Shown: positions 18,729 through 27,853 of the stretch, piece by piece | How positions within the stretch are numbered: position 1 is the first letter of the stretch | Layout: each line of letters starts with the position of its first letter | Origin: an uncultured Alphaproteobacteria bacterium | Lineage (GTDB): Bacteria; Pseudomonadota; Alphaproteobacteria; Micavibrionales; UBA1664 | Length of the DNA: 64,000 nucleotides | Reading direction: 5' to 3' | NCBI GenBank assembly: GCA_943789475.1 | Contig: CALSUG010000003.1 | Coordinates: 62,001 to 126,000 of the forward strand | Made by a program: the position numbers and the translations under genes | The notes under the pieces: generated by a model | Database searches by the model: none | Seen by the model: the letters and a program-made list of their open reading frames with translations, nothing else | What the model was told of the DNA's origin: nothing

Positions 18729-20386
18729 TACGCACGTTAATCGCACTTACATTGTTAAGTACTAGTGTTGTTGCACAAGATTTTCGTCCTTCACCTGAAA
18801 TTGCAACTTCATCAAATTCATTAACTGCACAAAAATCTATCGGTGATGATTTTATGATTGTCACCGCAAACCCATTGGCCACACAAGCAGGATATGATGT
18901 TTTAAAAAAAGGGGGCAGCGCCGCCGATGCTGCCATTGCCGCACAATTAGTATTAGGATTGGTTGAACCACAATCATCTGGATTGGGTGGTGGTGCATTC
19001 GCATTGCATTACAATGCAACAACCAATGCCCTCACCTCATGGGACGGACGCGAAACGGCACCGCACTCTGCAAAACCGGATATGTTCTTAAATGCTGATG
19101 GCACACCGATGAACTTTTGGAATGCGGTTGTTGGTACACAATCAATTGGCGTTCCGGGAACACCAAAATTGTTAGAGACATTGCACAAAAAATTTGGATC
19201 ATTGCAATGGAAAAACCTATTTCCATCCGCCATTGATATCACCGAACGTGGCTTTGTTAAATCCCCTCGCCTACAAAAAATGATCGATGCGGATATTGGG
19301 AAATTAGATCAATTTCAATCGTCTCGTGAATATTTTTATAATACGAATAACACCCTTAAAAATCCTGAATACGCATCCACGCTAAACCTTTTCAAAACGC
19401 TGGGCGCATCTGCATTTTACAATCCCCATTTAATTGGTGGAAAAATAATTAATGCGACTGATGGTCGCATTAACTCCACTGATTTAAAAAAATATAATGT
19501 TATAGAGCGTGATCCCGTGTGTGGTGAATATCGCACCTATACAATTTGTTCTATGGATGAACCATCATCTGGCGGATTAACAATTCTACAAATCCTAAAA
19601 ATTTTAGAACCATATAATTTAAAACAGGATGATCCCGAAACTATTCATCTCATTGCTGAGGCATCAAAGATGGCCTTTGCCGATCGTAACATGTATATGG
19701 CCGATCCCGATTTTGTTGATACGCCAGGCGCATCCCTACTCAATAAAGCCTATTTGGATAAGCGTCGTGAATTGTTAAATGATAAAGCGCAAGCCTACAC
19801 CGCTGGTGATCTGTCCGATATATTTACAAGTGCCCAAACACAGATCGAGGATGGCACGACCCATATCGTCGCGATGGATAAACAGGGTAATGCCATATCC
19901 ATGACCAGTACGATCGAAAGTGCTTTTGGGTCAAAAATAATGACCAACGGTTTTTTACTCAACAATGAAATGACTGACTTTTCTTTTATCCCTGAAACGG
20001 ATGGAAAGCCTGTCGCCAATGCCATTGAACCTAGAAAACGTCCACGATCTTCCATGGCACCAACAATCGTATTTGATAAAAATACGAAACCCGTTTTATT
20101 AATCGGATCGGCCGGGGGAAGCCGTATTATCGGTTTTGTACTACAACGCCTAATCGCAATAATCGATTGGAATATGAACATTGATGATGCCATTGCCATG
20201 CCCAATATATTGAATCGCGGTAATGGATTGGAAAGTGAAACTGAGTTAAACCAATCACTCAATGAAAAAGGTCACGATATTAAAATTCGTGATCTCACAA
20301 GCGGCCTAACCGCTATTCATATTCATGATAATAAAATTATCGGGGCTGCCGACCCGCGACGCGAGGGCCATGCAATGGGGAAATAG
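18725..20386 (+). CDS. ggt: Gamma-glutamyltransferase (gamma-glutamyltranspeptidase)
   Basis: A periplasmic N-terminal-nucleophile hydrolase that removes the gamma-glutamyl group from glutathione. The 553-residue precursor has a signal peptide (1-18, cleavage near VVAQ), the large-subunit signature GGSAADAAIAAQLVLGLVEP and SSGLGGGAF, and the autocleavage site D-G-T378-T-H, where T378 becomes the N-terminal nucleophile of the small subunit. Further motifs are MTSTIESAFGS and GSAGGSRI. It is translationally coupled to motB by a 4-base ATGA overlap, an odd functional pairing. Its end overlaps the convergent unknown gene by 50 bases. Confidence 0.93.
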   Translation: MIRTLIALTLLSTSVVAQDFRPSPEIATSSNSLTAQKSIGDDFMIVTANPLATQAGYDVLKKGGSAADAAIAAQLVLGLVEPQSSGLGGGAFALHYNATTNALTSWDGRETAPHSAKPDMFLNADGTPMNFWNAVVGTQSIGVPGTPKLLETLHKKFGSLQWKNLFPSAIDITERGFVKSPRLQKMIDADIGKLDQFQSSREYFYNTNNTLKNPEYASTLNLFKTLGASAFYNPHLIGGKIINATDGRINSTDLKKYNVIERDPVCGEYRTYTICSMDEPSSGGLTILQILKILEPYNLKQDDPETIHLIAEASKMAFADRNMYMADPDFVDTPGASLLNKAYLDKRRELLNDKAQAYTAGDLSDIFTSAQTQIEDGTTHIVAMDKQGNAISMTSTIESAFGSKIMTNGFLLNNEMTDFSFIPETDGKPVANAIEPRKRPRSSMAPTIVFDKNTKPVLLIGSAGGSRIIGFVLQRLIAIIDWNMNIDDAIAMPNILNRGNGLESETELNQSLNEKGHDIKIRDLTSGLTAIHIHDNKIIGAADPRREGHAMGK

Positions 20387-20768
20387 GTTTTCCCAAGAAT
20401 GGATGATCTCCAGAAATGTAATCCATAAACATAGACCTCAAATCATCGCCGATAAAATCAACACTAATTTCTTCAGCCAGTTCCGACAATGTTTCAATAC
20501 CATTAGAGATCGCCGCACTACATAAATCACGCATAATTTCTTGAGGATTCTCATACAGATGTCCTCGATTAATCGAAGATTTTACAAACTCCCTAAACTT
20601 CGCAGTATAGTCACAGGGCATAGGATCAAATGTAAAACTGTTATGAATACTCCATTTGGAAATTATTCTTTCTTCAGAAGATGTTGGGTTGGCAAAAAAG
20701 AAAACTTCTGGCACTTCTTGTATATCCGTTGCCACTCCACCAAAATTCACACTAATCACTTTTGTCAT
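20337..20768 (-). CDS. Uncharacterised 143-residue protein
   Basis: No family is recognised. The product is soluble and mildly acidic, without signal peptide or membrane helix. It begins MTKVISVNFGGVATDIQEV and has a Gly/Pro/Arg tail (GKPISPLHGPRVAGRQPR) whose coding region overlaps the 3' end of ggt; the tail composition may reflect that overlap rather than selection. A purine-rich AGGGGGA directly abuts the ATG, closer than usual for a ribosome-binding site. Coding status is likely but not certain. Confidence 0.6.
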   Translation of the reverse strand: MTKVISVNFGGVATDIQEVPEVFFFANPTSSEERIISKWSIHNSFTFDPMPCDYTAKFREFVKSSINRGHLYENPQEIMRDLCSAAISNGIETLSELAEEISVDFIGDDLRSMFMDYISGDHPFLGKPISPLHGPRVAGRQPR

Positions 20769-20961
20769 TCCCCCTAATACACATCATTATTTTTATGACA
20801 ATATTTATTTGTGTATAATATTAACTTAAACTGTATACTATAAAAAGAAGAATAATGGTCAAAAACAAAATTCACTGTATATTTTTATTTTACGAATTTA
20901 AATTACTTGATATCCAAACATCACTCATTATTATAGCACTTAAGAAAAAGGAGATATAACC

Positions 20962-21822
20962 TTCAACATTTTTAGAACACACGCCTACACAATTTTTGAA
21001 CCAGGAAACCCCACAGGTTTTGTAGCAAGCCTTCCGCATAGCAGCACACATATTCCATGTCGCTTTCGCCACTTATATAGGGATGAACATCTATCGCGCC
21101 TACGCAATACTGACTGGCACTTGCAATCACTCTATGATTTTTTACCTAAAATTGGTGTAACCGTTATTCAGGCTGATTTCAGCCGATATATCGTTGATGT
21201 TAATCGCCCACATATTTCCGAGACATTAGTTGGCAGATATAATAAATCCGCGATTTATACATCGGATACATGGCACGATCCTATTTTATCTGATGACACT
21301 GCTAATTTAATGATCCATGACCGCATGTCTAATTACTATCACCCATATCATAATGCCCTAGAAAAAATATTAAATCGTACAAAGAGACAATTTGGTTATG
21401 CTCACCTTCTTGATCTGCACAGCTTTCATGGGCCTCTCCACGAAAGCATATGTCTTGGTTCACGCAACAATAAAACCGCGAAAACCCTTCACCCATACAT
21501 GCATGATGCATTATCATCTGCATTTTCAAACATAGCCAATAACAAAATTTTTTGCGGAGGATTTATTACACAAAAATATGGTGCTATGGATGATATCGAA
21601 GCATTACAAATCGAACTTCGCTATAGTGAATATTTGAAAGATGGAACATATGATGGTGATCGTTTTCCTGAAATTGATCCATTGAAATTCGACTATACAA
21701 AGGAAAGGCTCAAACGAGCCTTCCAAGAAATTATACAGCTACAGTCGACACAGCCATCTAAAATTTATTATTTTTCGGGAAACCATTCGGCGGTAACTTC
21801 CCTTGCGCGGCGCGTCCCATAG
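20962..21822 (+). CDS. N-formylglutamate amidohydrolase family protein, start codon not canonical
   Basis: Zinc-dependent family that hydrolyses N-formylglutamate to glutamate and formate in histidine breakdown; some members have other roles. The conserved opening PGNPTGFVASLPHSSTHIP is present, followed by NTDWHLQSLYDFLP, SRYIVDVNR, LLDLHSFHG and EALQIELR. No ATG, GTG or TTG occurs in frame between the upstream stop (20941) and that region; the first usable codon, TTG at 21121, would delete conserved sequence. A strong AAGGAG (20948-20953) places the expected start at or near 20962, where the codon is TTC. The start given is thus approximate (about 286 residues). The 3' end overlaps parC by 65 bases. 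Confidence 0.75.
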   Translation, partial: FNIFRTHAYTIFEPGNPTGFVASLPHSSTHIPCRFRHLYRDEHLSRLRNTDWHLQSLYDFLPKIGVTVIQADFSRYIVDVNRPHISETLVGRYNKSAIYTSDTWHDPILSDDTANLMIHDRMSNYYHPYHNALEKILNRTKRQFGYAHLLDLHSFHGPLHESICLGSRNNKTAKTLHPYMHDALSSAFSNIANNKIFCGGFITQKYGAMDDIEALQIELRYSEYLKDGTYDGDRFPEIDPLKFDYTKERLKRAFQEIIQLQSTQPSKIYYFSGNHSAVTSLARRVP

Positions 21823-23959
21823 TCCATGGCATAACATCCTCGGTACGCTCACCAGATCCGTAACGGAAGGTTAGGCCAGTTTCACCATTAAAAGTTTTCA
21901 CATCGGACAAATGCCCGCCTTTATATTTTTGCAAAATAACACCTTTACCACGTGCCATTTCGGGTAGGTCAGCCAATGGAAATACAAGGAATTTACGGTT
22001 TGAACCAATCACGGCGATATGATCATCGCCCTCGTTTACCATTCGGCAAACCTCCGCCTTGTTATCACCCACATTCAACACTTGTTTACCCGTTTTTGTT
22101 TGCGCCAAAACATCCTTCATCGCAACAATAAAACCATGTCCCGTTGACGCCGCCACAATCATTTTCGCATCGGCATCATATAATTTCATATCAACAATGT
22201 CGCAATCATTTGGTAAATCAACCATCAAACGAACAGGTTCACCAAATCCACGCCCTGCAGGTAATTTATCACCACCAATAGTGTAGAAACGACCGTTGGA
22301 TGCAAACACGATTATTTTATCCGTTGTTTGCGCCGTAAATACAAATTCACCTTTATCACCATCTTTGTATTTCAAATCTTTTGGATCAATGTTGTGCCCT
22401 TTCATCGCGCGGATCCACCCCATTTTGGAACAAATCACAGTGATAGGCTCTTTCTCAATCATCATTTCATCAGGGACAATTTCAATCGTTGGTGCCGATC
22501 CAATTTCGGTGCGACGCGCCCCAAGGACAGTGTCTTTACCAAATGTTTTACGGAGCTCTTTGATTTGTTTTTTAATCGCCGTCCATTGGCGAGCCTCAGA
22601 CGCAATTAATTTTTCCAATGCGTCTTGTTCAGCACTCAAATCGTCATGTTCTTTACGGATTTCAACTTCTTCAAGTTTACGAAGTGAACGGAGGCGCATA
22701 TTCAAAATGGCATCGGCTTGCACTTCGGTCAAATCAAACGCCTTCATCAATTCGGCCTTTGGTTCATCTTCATACCGAATAATGCGGATCACTTCGTCTA
22801 GGTTTAGATAAGCAATCAAATACCCACCCAACACCTCTATACGATGCTTTACCTTTTCCAAACGATAATTCGAACGACGGACAAGAACTTCTTGCCTATG
22901 ATCCAAGAACGCCTGCAAAATTTCTTTAATGTTCATCACACGCGGAATGCGCCCGCCTTCCAACACGTTCAAATTCATTGAAAAACGCGATTCCAAATCA
23001 CAGTGACGATATAACGCCTCCATCAAAATTTCAGGTTCAACATTGCGATTTTTTGGTACAAGAACAAGACGGATATCTTCGGCCGATTCATCACGCACAT
23101 CATCCAACATTGGAATTTTCTTCGCGTTGATAATATCTGCAATTTTTTCAATCAATTTTGATTTTTGAACCTGGTACGGAATTTCGGTAACGATAATTTC
23201 ATATGCACCTTGTTTTAAATCTTCCTTGTGCCATTTTGCACGCACGCGGAATGCCCCCTTACCCGTGGTATAGGCATTAATGATGCTATCTTGATTTTCA
23301 ACCAGTGTCCCACCCGTTGGGAAATCAGGACCAGAAATGTGATTTTTGACTAAATCTTCGACACTGATATCACCTTCGATCATTGCCTCCATTCCTGAAC
23401 ATAATTCATCAACATTATGCGGTGGAATATTTGTCGCCATACCAACGGCAATACCCGATGAACCATTGGCCAATAGGTTAGGAAACGCCGCGGGAAAAAC
23501 CGCAGGCTCCATCGTTTCGCCATCATATGTTGGGCGAAAATCAACGGCGTTTTCTTCGATCCCTTGTAACATCAACATAGACACTTCTGTCAAACGCGAT
23601 TCCGTATAACGCATCGCGGCGGCATTATCACCATCAATATTACCAAAATTCCCTTGTCCATCGACCATGGGATAACGCACGGAAAATTCCTGCGCCAAAC
23701 GTACCAACGCATCATAAACGGATTGATCACCATGGGGGTGAAATTTACCAATAACATCACCGACAACACGCGCACATTTTTTAGGGGATAATTTTGGATC
23801 CAATTTCAATTGATGCATCGCGAATAAAATACGACGGTGAACGGGTTTCATCCCATCACGAACATCAGGAAGAGATCGTGAAGTAATCGTGGACAGGGCA
23901 TAAGCAAGATACTTCTCGCTCAAAATTTCATCCATATTGCGTGTTTCGATATTATTCAT
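21758..23959 (-). CDS. parC: DNA topoisomerase IV subunit A
   Basis: ParC cuts and rejoins DNA, with ParE, to separate daughter chromosomes. At 733 residues it is of normal ParC length. It shows YLAYALSTITSRSLPDVRDG at the N-terminus, the active tyrosine Y118 in AAMRYTESRL and GSSGIAVGMATNIPPHN. In the quinolone region (HPHGDQSVYDALVR), positions equivalent to E. coli S80 and E84 are Q79 and D83. The C-terminal beta-propeller is shorter and lacks an obvious GyrA box, which argues for ParC over GyrA. recO lies 42 bases upstream on the same strand, a known alphaproteobacterial pairing. Confidence 0.93.
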   Translation of the reverse strand: MNNIETRNMDEILSEKYLAYALSTITSRSLPDVRDGMKPVHRRILFAMHQLKLDPKLSPKKCARVVGDVIGKFHPHGDQSVYDALVRLAQEFSVRYPMVDGQGNFGNIDGDNAAAMRYTESRLTEVSMLMLQGIEENAVDFRPTYDGETMEPAVFPAAFPNLLANGSSGIAVGMATNIPPHNVDELCSGMEAMIEGDISVEDLVKNHISGPDFPTGGTLVENQDSIINAYTTGKGAFRVRAKWHKEDLKQGAYEIIVTEIPYQVQKSKLIEKIADIINAKKIPMLDDVRDESAEDIRLVLVPKNRNVEPEILMEALYRHCDLESRFSMNLNVLEGGRIPRVMNIKEILQAFLDHRQEVLVRRSNYRLEKVKHRIEVLGGYLIAYLNLDEVIRIIRYEDEPKAELMKAFDLTEVQADAILNMRLRSLRKLEEVEIRKEHDDLSAEQDALEKLIASEARQWTAIKKQIKELRKTFGKDTVLGARRTEIGSAPTIEIVPDEMMIEKEPITVICSKMGWIRAMKGHNIDPKDLKYKDGDKGEFVFTAQTTDKIIVFASNGRFYTIGGDKLPAGRGFGEPVRLMVDLPNDCDIVDMKLYDADAKMIVAASTGHGFIVAMKDVLAQTKTGKQVLNVGDNKAEVCRMVNEGDDHIAVIGSNRKFLVFPLADLPEMARGKGVILQKYKGGHLSDVKTFNGETGLTFRYGSGERTEDVMPWTMGRAAQGKLPPNGFPKNNKF

Positions 23960-24001
23960 GTATATAATTTAGAATATTACCTGAACAAAAGAAATAGCGT
24001 T

Positions 24002-24724
24002 TCACACGCTATCCATAGAGTTTTCAAGTTGATGTCGTGCATCAGGTAACGCATGATAGGACGAATGTTGTAATAAACGATGCATCAAAAAATATCCCGT
24101 AAGTTTCAATCCCTTGGTGATATCATCGTCGGACAATTCGCCTTCCCGCATGAATGATGGAATTTCCAGAAGTTTATCTTTATACGGCTCGGCCTCCGCC
24201 GCACATACCGCTCGACCAGATTTAGGTGAAACATGGGTTAAGCCACCCTCAACACCACTCACCGCGCATTTTGATATATCAATGCCGTATCCCATTTCCT
24301 TTAAAAACGCCATTTCCCACGTGATATAAACCGCCGGCCATTGATCCGTTTTCATGATATTCATTAATGCACATGTGCCATGAAATAAGGCATCCTGTTT
24401 TTCGCGATCGGGTAAAAACATGTCGATCAATGCGCATGCCGATTGCACCGCCAATAACGATTTTGCATCCGAAAACAAACTGGCGGAAATATCTTGTTCC
24501 AACTCAACATCAAAACGTCCTAATTGTCCTTCTGATTTTGATTGCCAATCAACATTGACGATATTACCCGGTTGTAATGTTGAACGCAGGCGAGAACTGG
24601 CCTGTGCACCATTGACATACCCACCGCATTTACCGTGGTCTTCGGTTAACACATGAATGACAGCACCGCTCTCACCATGCGCACGTACCGATATGATAAT
24701 AGCTTGATCCAAAAATTGATTCAT
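24002..24724 (-). CDS. recO: DNA repair protein RecO
   Basis: RecO helps RecF and RecR load RecA onto single-stranded gaps. The start is set at MNQFLDQAIIISVRAHGESG, which matches the family N-terminal OB fold; a longer frame upstream has no conserved character. This gives 240 residues, normal for RecO. Later conserved parts are WEMAFLKEMGYGIDISKCA and YVSPKSGRAV-like THVSPKSGRAVCAAE, then LTGYFLMHRLL. Only 15 bases separate its start from the divergent phosphatase gene, so leaders must be very short. Confidence 0.9.
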   Translation of the reverse strand: MNQFLDQAIIISVRAHGESGAVIHVLTEDHGKCGGYVNGAQASSRLRSTLQPGNIVNVDWQSKSEGQLGRFDVELEQDISASLFSDAKSLLAVQSACALIDMFLPDREKQDALFHGTCALMNIMKTDQWPAVYITWEMAFLKEMGYGIDISKCAVSGVEGGLTHVSPKSGRAVCAAEAEPYKDKLLEIPSFMREGELSDDDITKGLKLTGYFLMHRLLQHSSYHALPDARHQLENSMDSV

Positions 24725-24739
24725 GACACATATTATGAC

Positions 24740-25300
24740 ATGAAATCCCCTATCCCACAGAAACCTTTTTATTTTATTCGTCATGGGGAATCCGTTTGGA
24801 ATACGTTGGATCAATTTGCAGGAGGACAGACAGATACACCACTAACGGCCAAGGGTGAAAAGCAGGCCTATGATAAACAAAATATTATAAAAATTTTAAA
24901 TCCCTTTCCTTCACATGTTGTTCACTCCCACCTATCCAGAGCAAAAGACACTGCAAAAATTTTGATGCAAGGGTACGATATAAAATTCATCGAAGATGAG
25001 ACTATTCGTGAAATAGATGCTGGCGATTGGGCGGGGTTAAATAATGCAGAAGCCAAAAAACGATGGTATCAAGGGGACACTCCTAACAATGGAGAAAACA
25101 TTGATCTTTTTGCACATCGTATCGAACAATCATTTACAAAAATATTATCCAATAACGATTATCACTTTCCATTTATCGTTGCCCATGGGCGCATCATTAA
25201 TGCATTGGATCATATTTATGGTATAGATCCTCGCCCACTCCAAATCGCTAATTGTACTATTTTAAAATTCATCCCAACTTTAGATAAACAATACCCATAG
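24740..25300 (+). CDS. Histidine phosphatase family protein (phosphoglycerate-mutase-like)
   Basis: A 186-residue enzyme of the branch that forms a phosphohistidine intermediate. The start chosen gives FYFIRHGESVWN near the N-terminus, with nucleophile H15 and the RHG motif. SHLSRAKDTAKIL, the acid region REIDAGDWAG and the second histidine in IVAHGRIINAL complete the site. Several activities (phosphoglycerate mutase, alpha-ribazole phosphatase and others) share this signature, so the substrate is left open. It is divergent from recO, and no ribosome-binding site is seen; TATTAT lies 3 bases before the ATG. Confidence 0.85.
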   Translation: MKSPIPQKPFYFIRHGESVWNTLDQFAGGQTDTPLTAKGEKQAYDKQNIIKILNPFPSHVVHSHLSRAKDTAKILMQGYDIKFIEDETIREIDAGDWAGLNNAEAKKRWYQGDTPNNGENIDLFAHRIEQSFTKILSNNDYHFPFIVAHGRIINALDHIYGIDPRPLQIANCTILKFIPTLDKQYP

Positions 25301-25320
25301 GATGTTTTTGAATGCGCAAT

Positions 25321-25352
25321 AAAAAACGGCCAATTACACGAGGTATTGGCCG
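25321..25352 (-). terminator. Rho-independent terminator after the DUF882 gene
   Basis: CGGCCAAT and ATTGGCCG pair perfectly (8 bp) across a 10-base loop. Read on the minus strand, a run of six T follows directly. It lies about 30 bases past the DUF882 stop and between convergent genes. Confidence 0.75.
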
Positions 25353-25380
25353 ATTGGTCTCAATTATAATTCTTATTTTT

Positions 25381-25938
25381 TTAAGAACTCCAAGTGCGGA
25401 CATCGCCCGTATCAACATGAACAAAACCGCTGCGCGGGTAATAACCAACACCACCCGTACGCAATGCACGCGCCGTGTTGCGCACCTTTTTCGTTGATGA
25501 GCCTGGTACACGAATGTCCGCTGCCTGTCCCTTCATATGATATGAATTTTTGGCAACACCGCGTGTATTACGGCGCAACATATTATTTGTTTTTGGCGAC
25601 CTGTACCCTGAAAGAATTTCAATTGCTTGACCGCAACGACAATCCTTTTGAACGCGCGCCAATGTATCAAGCAATTTAGGATCCATTGGAATAATGTCAC
25701 CTGTACGGTGATCACGCATTACACGGTTAATCTTACGAAAAGCCGCAGGTACATAATAATTACCGATACGATATACACCTTGAAAACGCTCACCTGTATG
25801 AGCGTTACGGATGGAAATTTCATGACCAATTGTTTCACGTGCAGACGCAGGCAGAACCTTCATCACACCTGAAGCCATCAATGCCACACCCGCAAGTGAA
25901 AGATTGACGAATTTTCGTCTTGTTTGATTGATTAACAT
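25381..25938 (-). CDS. DUF882 family (peptidase M15-like) exported protein
   Basis: A 185-residue protein with a Tat-type signal (QTRRKFVNLSLAG, cleavage near PASA) and a DUF882 domain resembling M15 metallopeptidases such as MepK/YcbK, murein endopeptidases. Putative zinc ligands are the His and Asp of YHMKGQAADIRV and the His of GFVHVDTG. GYRSPKTNNMLRR is the conserved substrate-side segment. It lies just downstream of an L,D-transpeptidase gene on the same strand, so both probably work on peptidoglycan cross-links in the periplasm. The exact bond cleaved is not shown by the sequence. Confidence 0.87.
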   Translation of the reverse strand: MLINQTRRKFVNLSLAGVALMASGVMKVLPASARETIGHEISIRNAHTGERFQGVYRIGNYYVPAAFRKINRVMRDHRTGDIIPMDPKLLDTLARVQKDCRCGQAIEILSGYRSPKTNNMLRRNTRGVAKNSYHMKGQAADIRVPGSSTKKVRNTARALRTGGVGYYPRSGFVHVDTGDVRTWSS

Positions 25939-26016
25939 GTATCCACTCTACCCAATATTATTTTTATTTCTTACCATGATACGCCTAAGAAGTTAAGAGA
26001 ACATAAAGACATTATG

Positions 26017-27234
26017 CTATTCCTCAAGCGTTTTTTGATCGTTTTCTTCTATTATTTGAACTTTCTCCATCATATCATGGTACAAATCCTCGTCCAAGCC
26101 ATAAATATCATGCCCTAAAACCAACTTTCCTGCATTATTTAACCAGGCTGTCTTATAATCAAAATAAACTGGAATAGAGCGTTTTGCCCCCAAGTCTGTA
26201 GTTTCATTTTTTGCCATGACTTCGTCTAGTTTTTCAGATGTCCACCCAACATCATCCTTTAACAAAAATTCAACAATGCGACGGGGGTCAGACACACGAA
26301 CGCACCCAGATGATCTAGCGCGCCCTGCACGGTCAAACAAATATTTTTTATTCGTATCATGCAAATAAATATCGTATTTGTTATTCATCAAAAAACGATA
26401 TTGTCCTAAAGGATTACTGCTTCCCGCATTTTTATAAAATCGCATTGCCTTGATTTCATTATCAGATAAAAATGACCAATCTACGGTTGTTGGGTCGATC
26501 GGCTCTGCGTCTTTATCCCAACTTGTGTATATTTTCACACCTTTTTCACTTACCCATTCTGGGTTTTCGCGCAATTTTGGAATGTAATCTTCTGTCTTAA
26601 TTGTCGGAGGCAATGTCCATCCTGGATTTAAGCGAATACCCGTCATAGTTGTTGTGAAAATATTAGTCGGGCGTTCTTTTGATCCCACAACAACAGGCAT
26701 TTCAAACGATATCATTTTATCTTCGTACGCCTTCAACCAATATCGCGCAATATCAACCTCTATCCGTAAATCTGGTCGATCAAACCATTCTACAGATTTG
26801 AACCGATAAAGATTAACTTCTATCTGTTTTTTTTTCATCTTCCAATGAACGATTTAAATAACTTAATGTCGATGGACCCAAAATACCATCCGCCCGTAAA
26901 CCACGTTCAGCCTGATATTTTTTAACAGCCTCCACTAAATCATCATCATACAAATGTGGATCAGCTTTCAAAAGTTTCACTAAGGCCATAATCCATCAAT
27001 TTTGCGCGTAACAGTGGGATGTTTTTGTGCGACTGACCAACCTTAAGCAATTGATCTCCAAACATCACTGGGTGGTAATGCATTTTCAGAATCATATACT
27101 TTAATCTCTCCATTGATTTCATTCAAACGATTTTCGAGCGCGCCTAAAAGCGCTTGATGATCTTGCGACAACGATTGTGCCGCAACTTGATTTGAAACAA
27201 GAAGAATGCATAAACAAAGTAAAAGTGAACGCAC
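26017..27234 (-). pseudogene. L,D-transpeptidase (LdtD/YcbB-like), broken by three +1 insertions
   Basis: Such enzymes form 3-3 cross-links in peptidoglycan or attach lipoproteins to it. Starting from a GTG with a signal peptide (RSLLLCLCILLVSNQVAAQ), the frame shifts near 27050, near 26970, and in the nine-A run at 26827-26835. Each shift is repaired by deleting one base, giving 404 residues: signal, a scaffold region, a peptidoglycan-binding segment ([19 protein letters not shown]), then QIEVNLYRF and the YkuD domain. The catalytic Cys is in RARSSGCVRVSDP, the SSGC form seen in LdtD. The last 273 residues are intact in one frame. These are probably sequencing errors (see findings). Confidence 0.8.
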
Positions 27235-27239
27235 GACGG

Positions 27240-27847
27240 TTACATATCTCCTTTTTTAAGAGATCTTGCGCGCTCTATCGCCTTGCGAAAATCGATAGGA
27301 TCAGACATTTGAGGAAGAATAATTTCACCAACTCCCATTCCACGAACAATCACATATCCAAACCCCATAATACGCCCAAATATGCCTTGGAACACGGTCC
27401 ACACCCTCGATACGATCTACACTAATTTCACTTACGTGACGTGCAAACCATCCCGCGTTTTCAAAACCAAACGATCGGATGTTAAACAGATTTCTGTTGT
27501 TGCCTTAATAACCATACGTTGGGCAAATGCTAGTAATCCCAAAATTAACGCCCCAAACGAAGCTAATTTAATGCCAATATGTAATGACTTGATAACGCCA
27601 AAGACTCCCCCTCTTTGACGCACAGCATCATCCCATGCGGCCGCTTTTTAAATTTTCTGGAAGTCCTTGAAAATTAGCGCGTACAAATTGACTTATATTC
27701 CCAATAATAACCTGCGTACAAAACAGCGATCAATCCCGCAAACCCAATCACAATCCATGTCACCGCGTTAAATGTATACCACCAATGAAATTCGCCGACA
27801 CGTACGATTTCTTCATTTGGGTTAAGTGATTGTTGTATGTATAACAT
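27240..27847 (-). pseudogene. Bacterial PH-domain (bPH_2-like) membrane protein, broken by four insertions
   Basis: Piecing frames together gives a 200-residue protein: YIQQSLNPNEEIVRVGEFHW, a hydrophobic segment, VRANFQGLPENLK, AAAWDDAVRQRGGVFGVIK, a second hydrophobic segment, ICLTSDRLVLKT, GWFARHVSEISVDRIEGVDR and GFGYVIVRGMGVGEIILPQM. The last part is the PH-like domain seen in YdbS/YdbT-type proteins. Shifts lie near 27692, 27650, 27450 (two extra bases) and 27365 (GGGG). All are insertions. Function is unknown; members are inner-membrane proteins. It ends 5 bases before the L,D-transpeptidase start, and pfkA ends just upstream. Confidence 0.7.
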
Positions 27848-27853
27848 TATATA

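Noticed and set aside
21758-23959. GyrA instead of ParC
   Set aside because: Length (733 residues), absence of an evident GyrA box and position beside recO favour ParC.
24653-24739. Longer N-terminus for the histidine phosphatase
   Set aside because: The extra codons overlap the beginning of recO antisense and have no family character; the RHGES motif is properly placed from the ATG at 24740.
24725-24814. Longer N-terminus for RecO
   Set aside because: The added 30 residues are unlike RecO, whose conserved fold begins at MNQFLDQAII.
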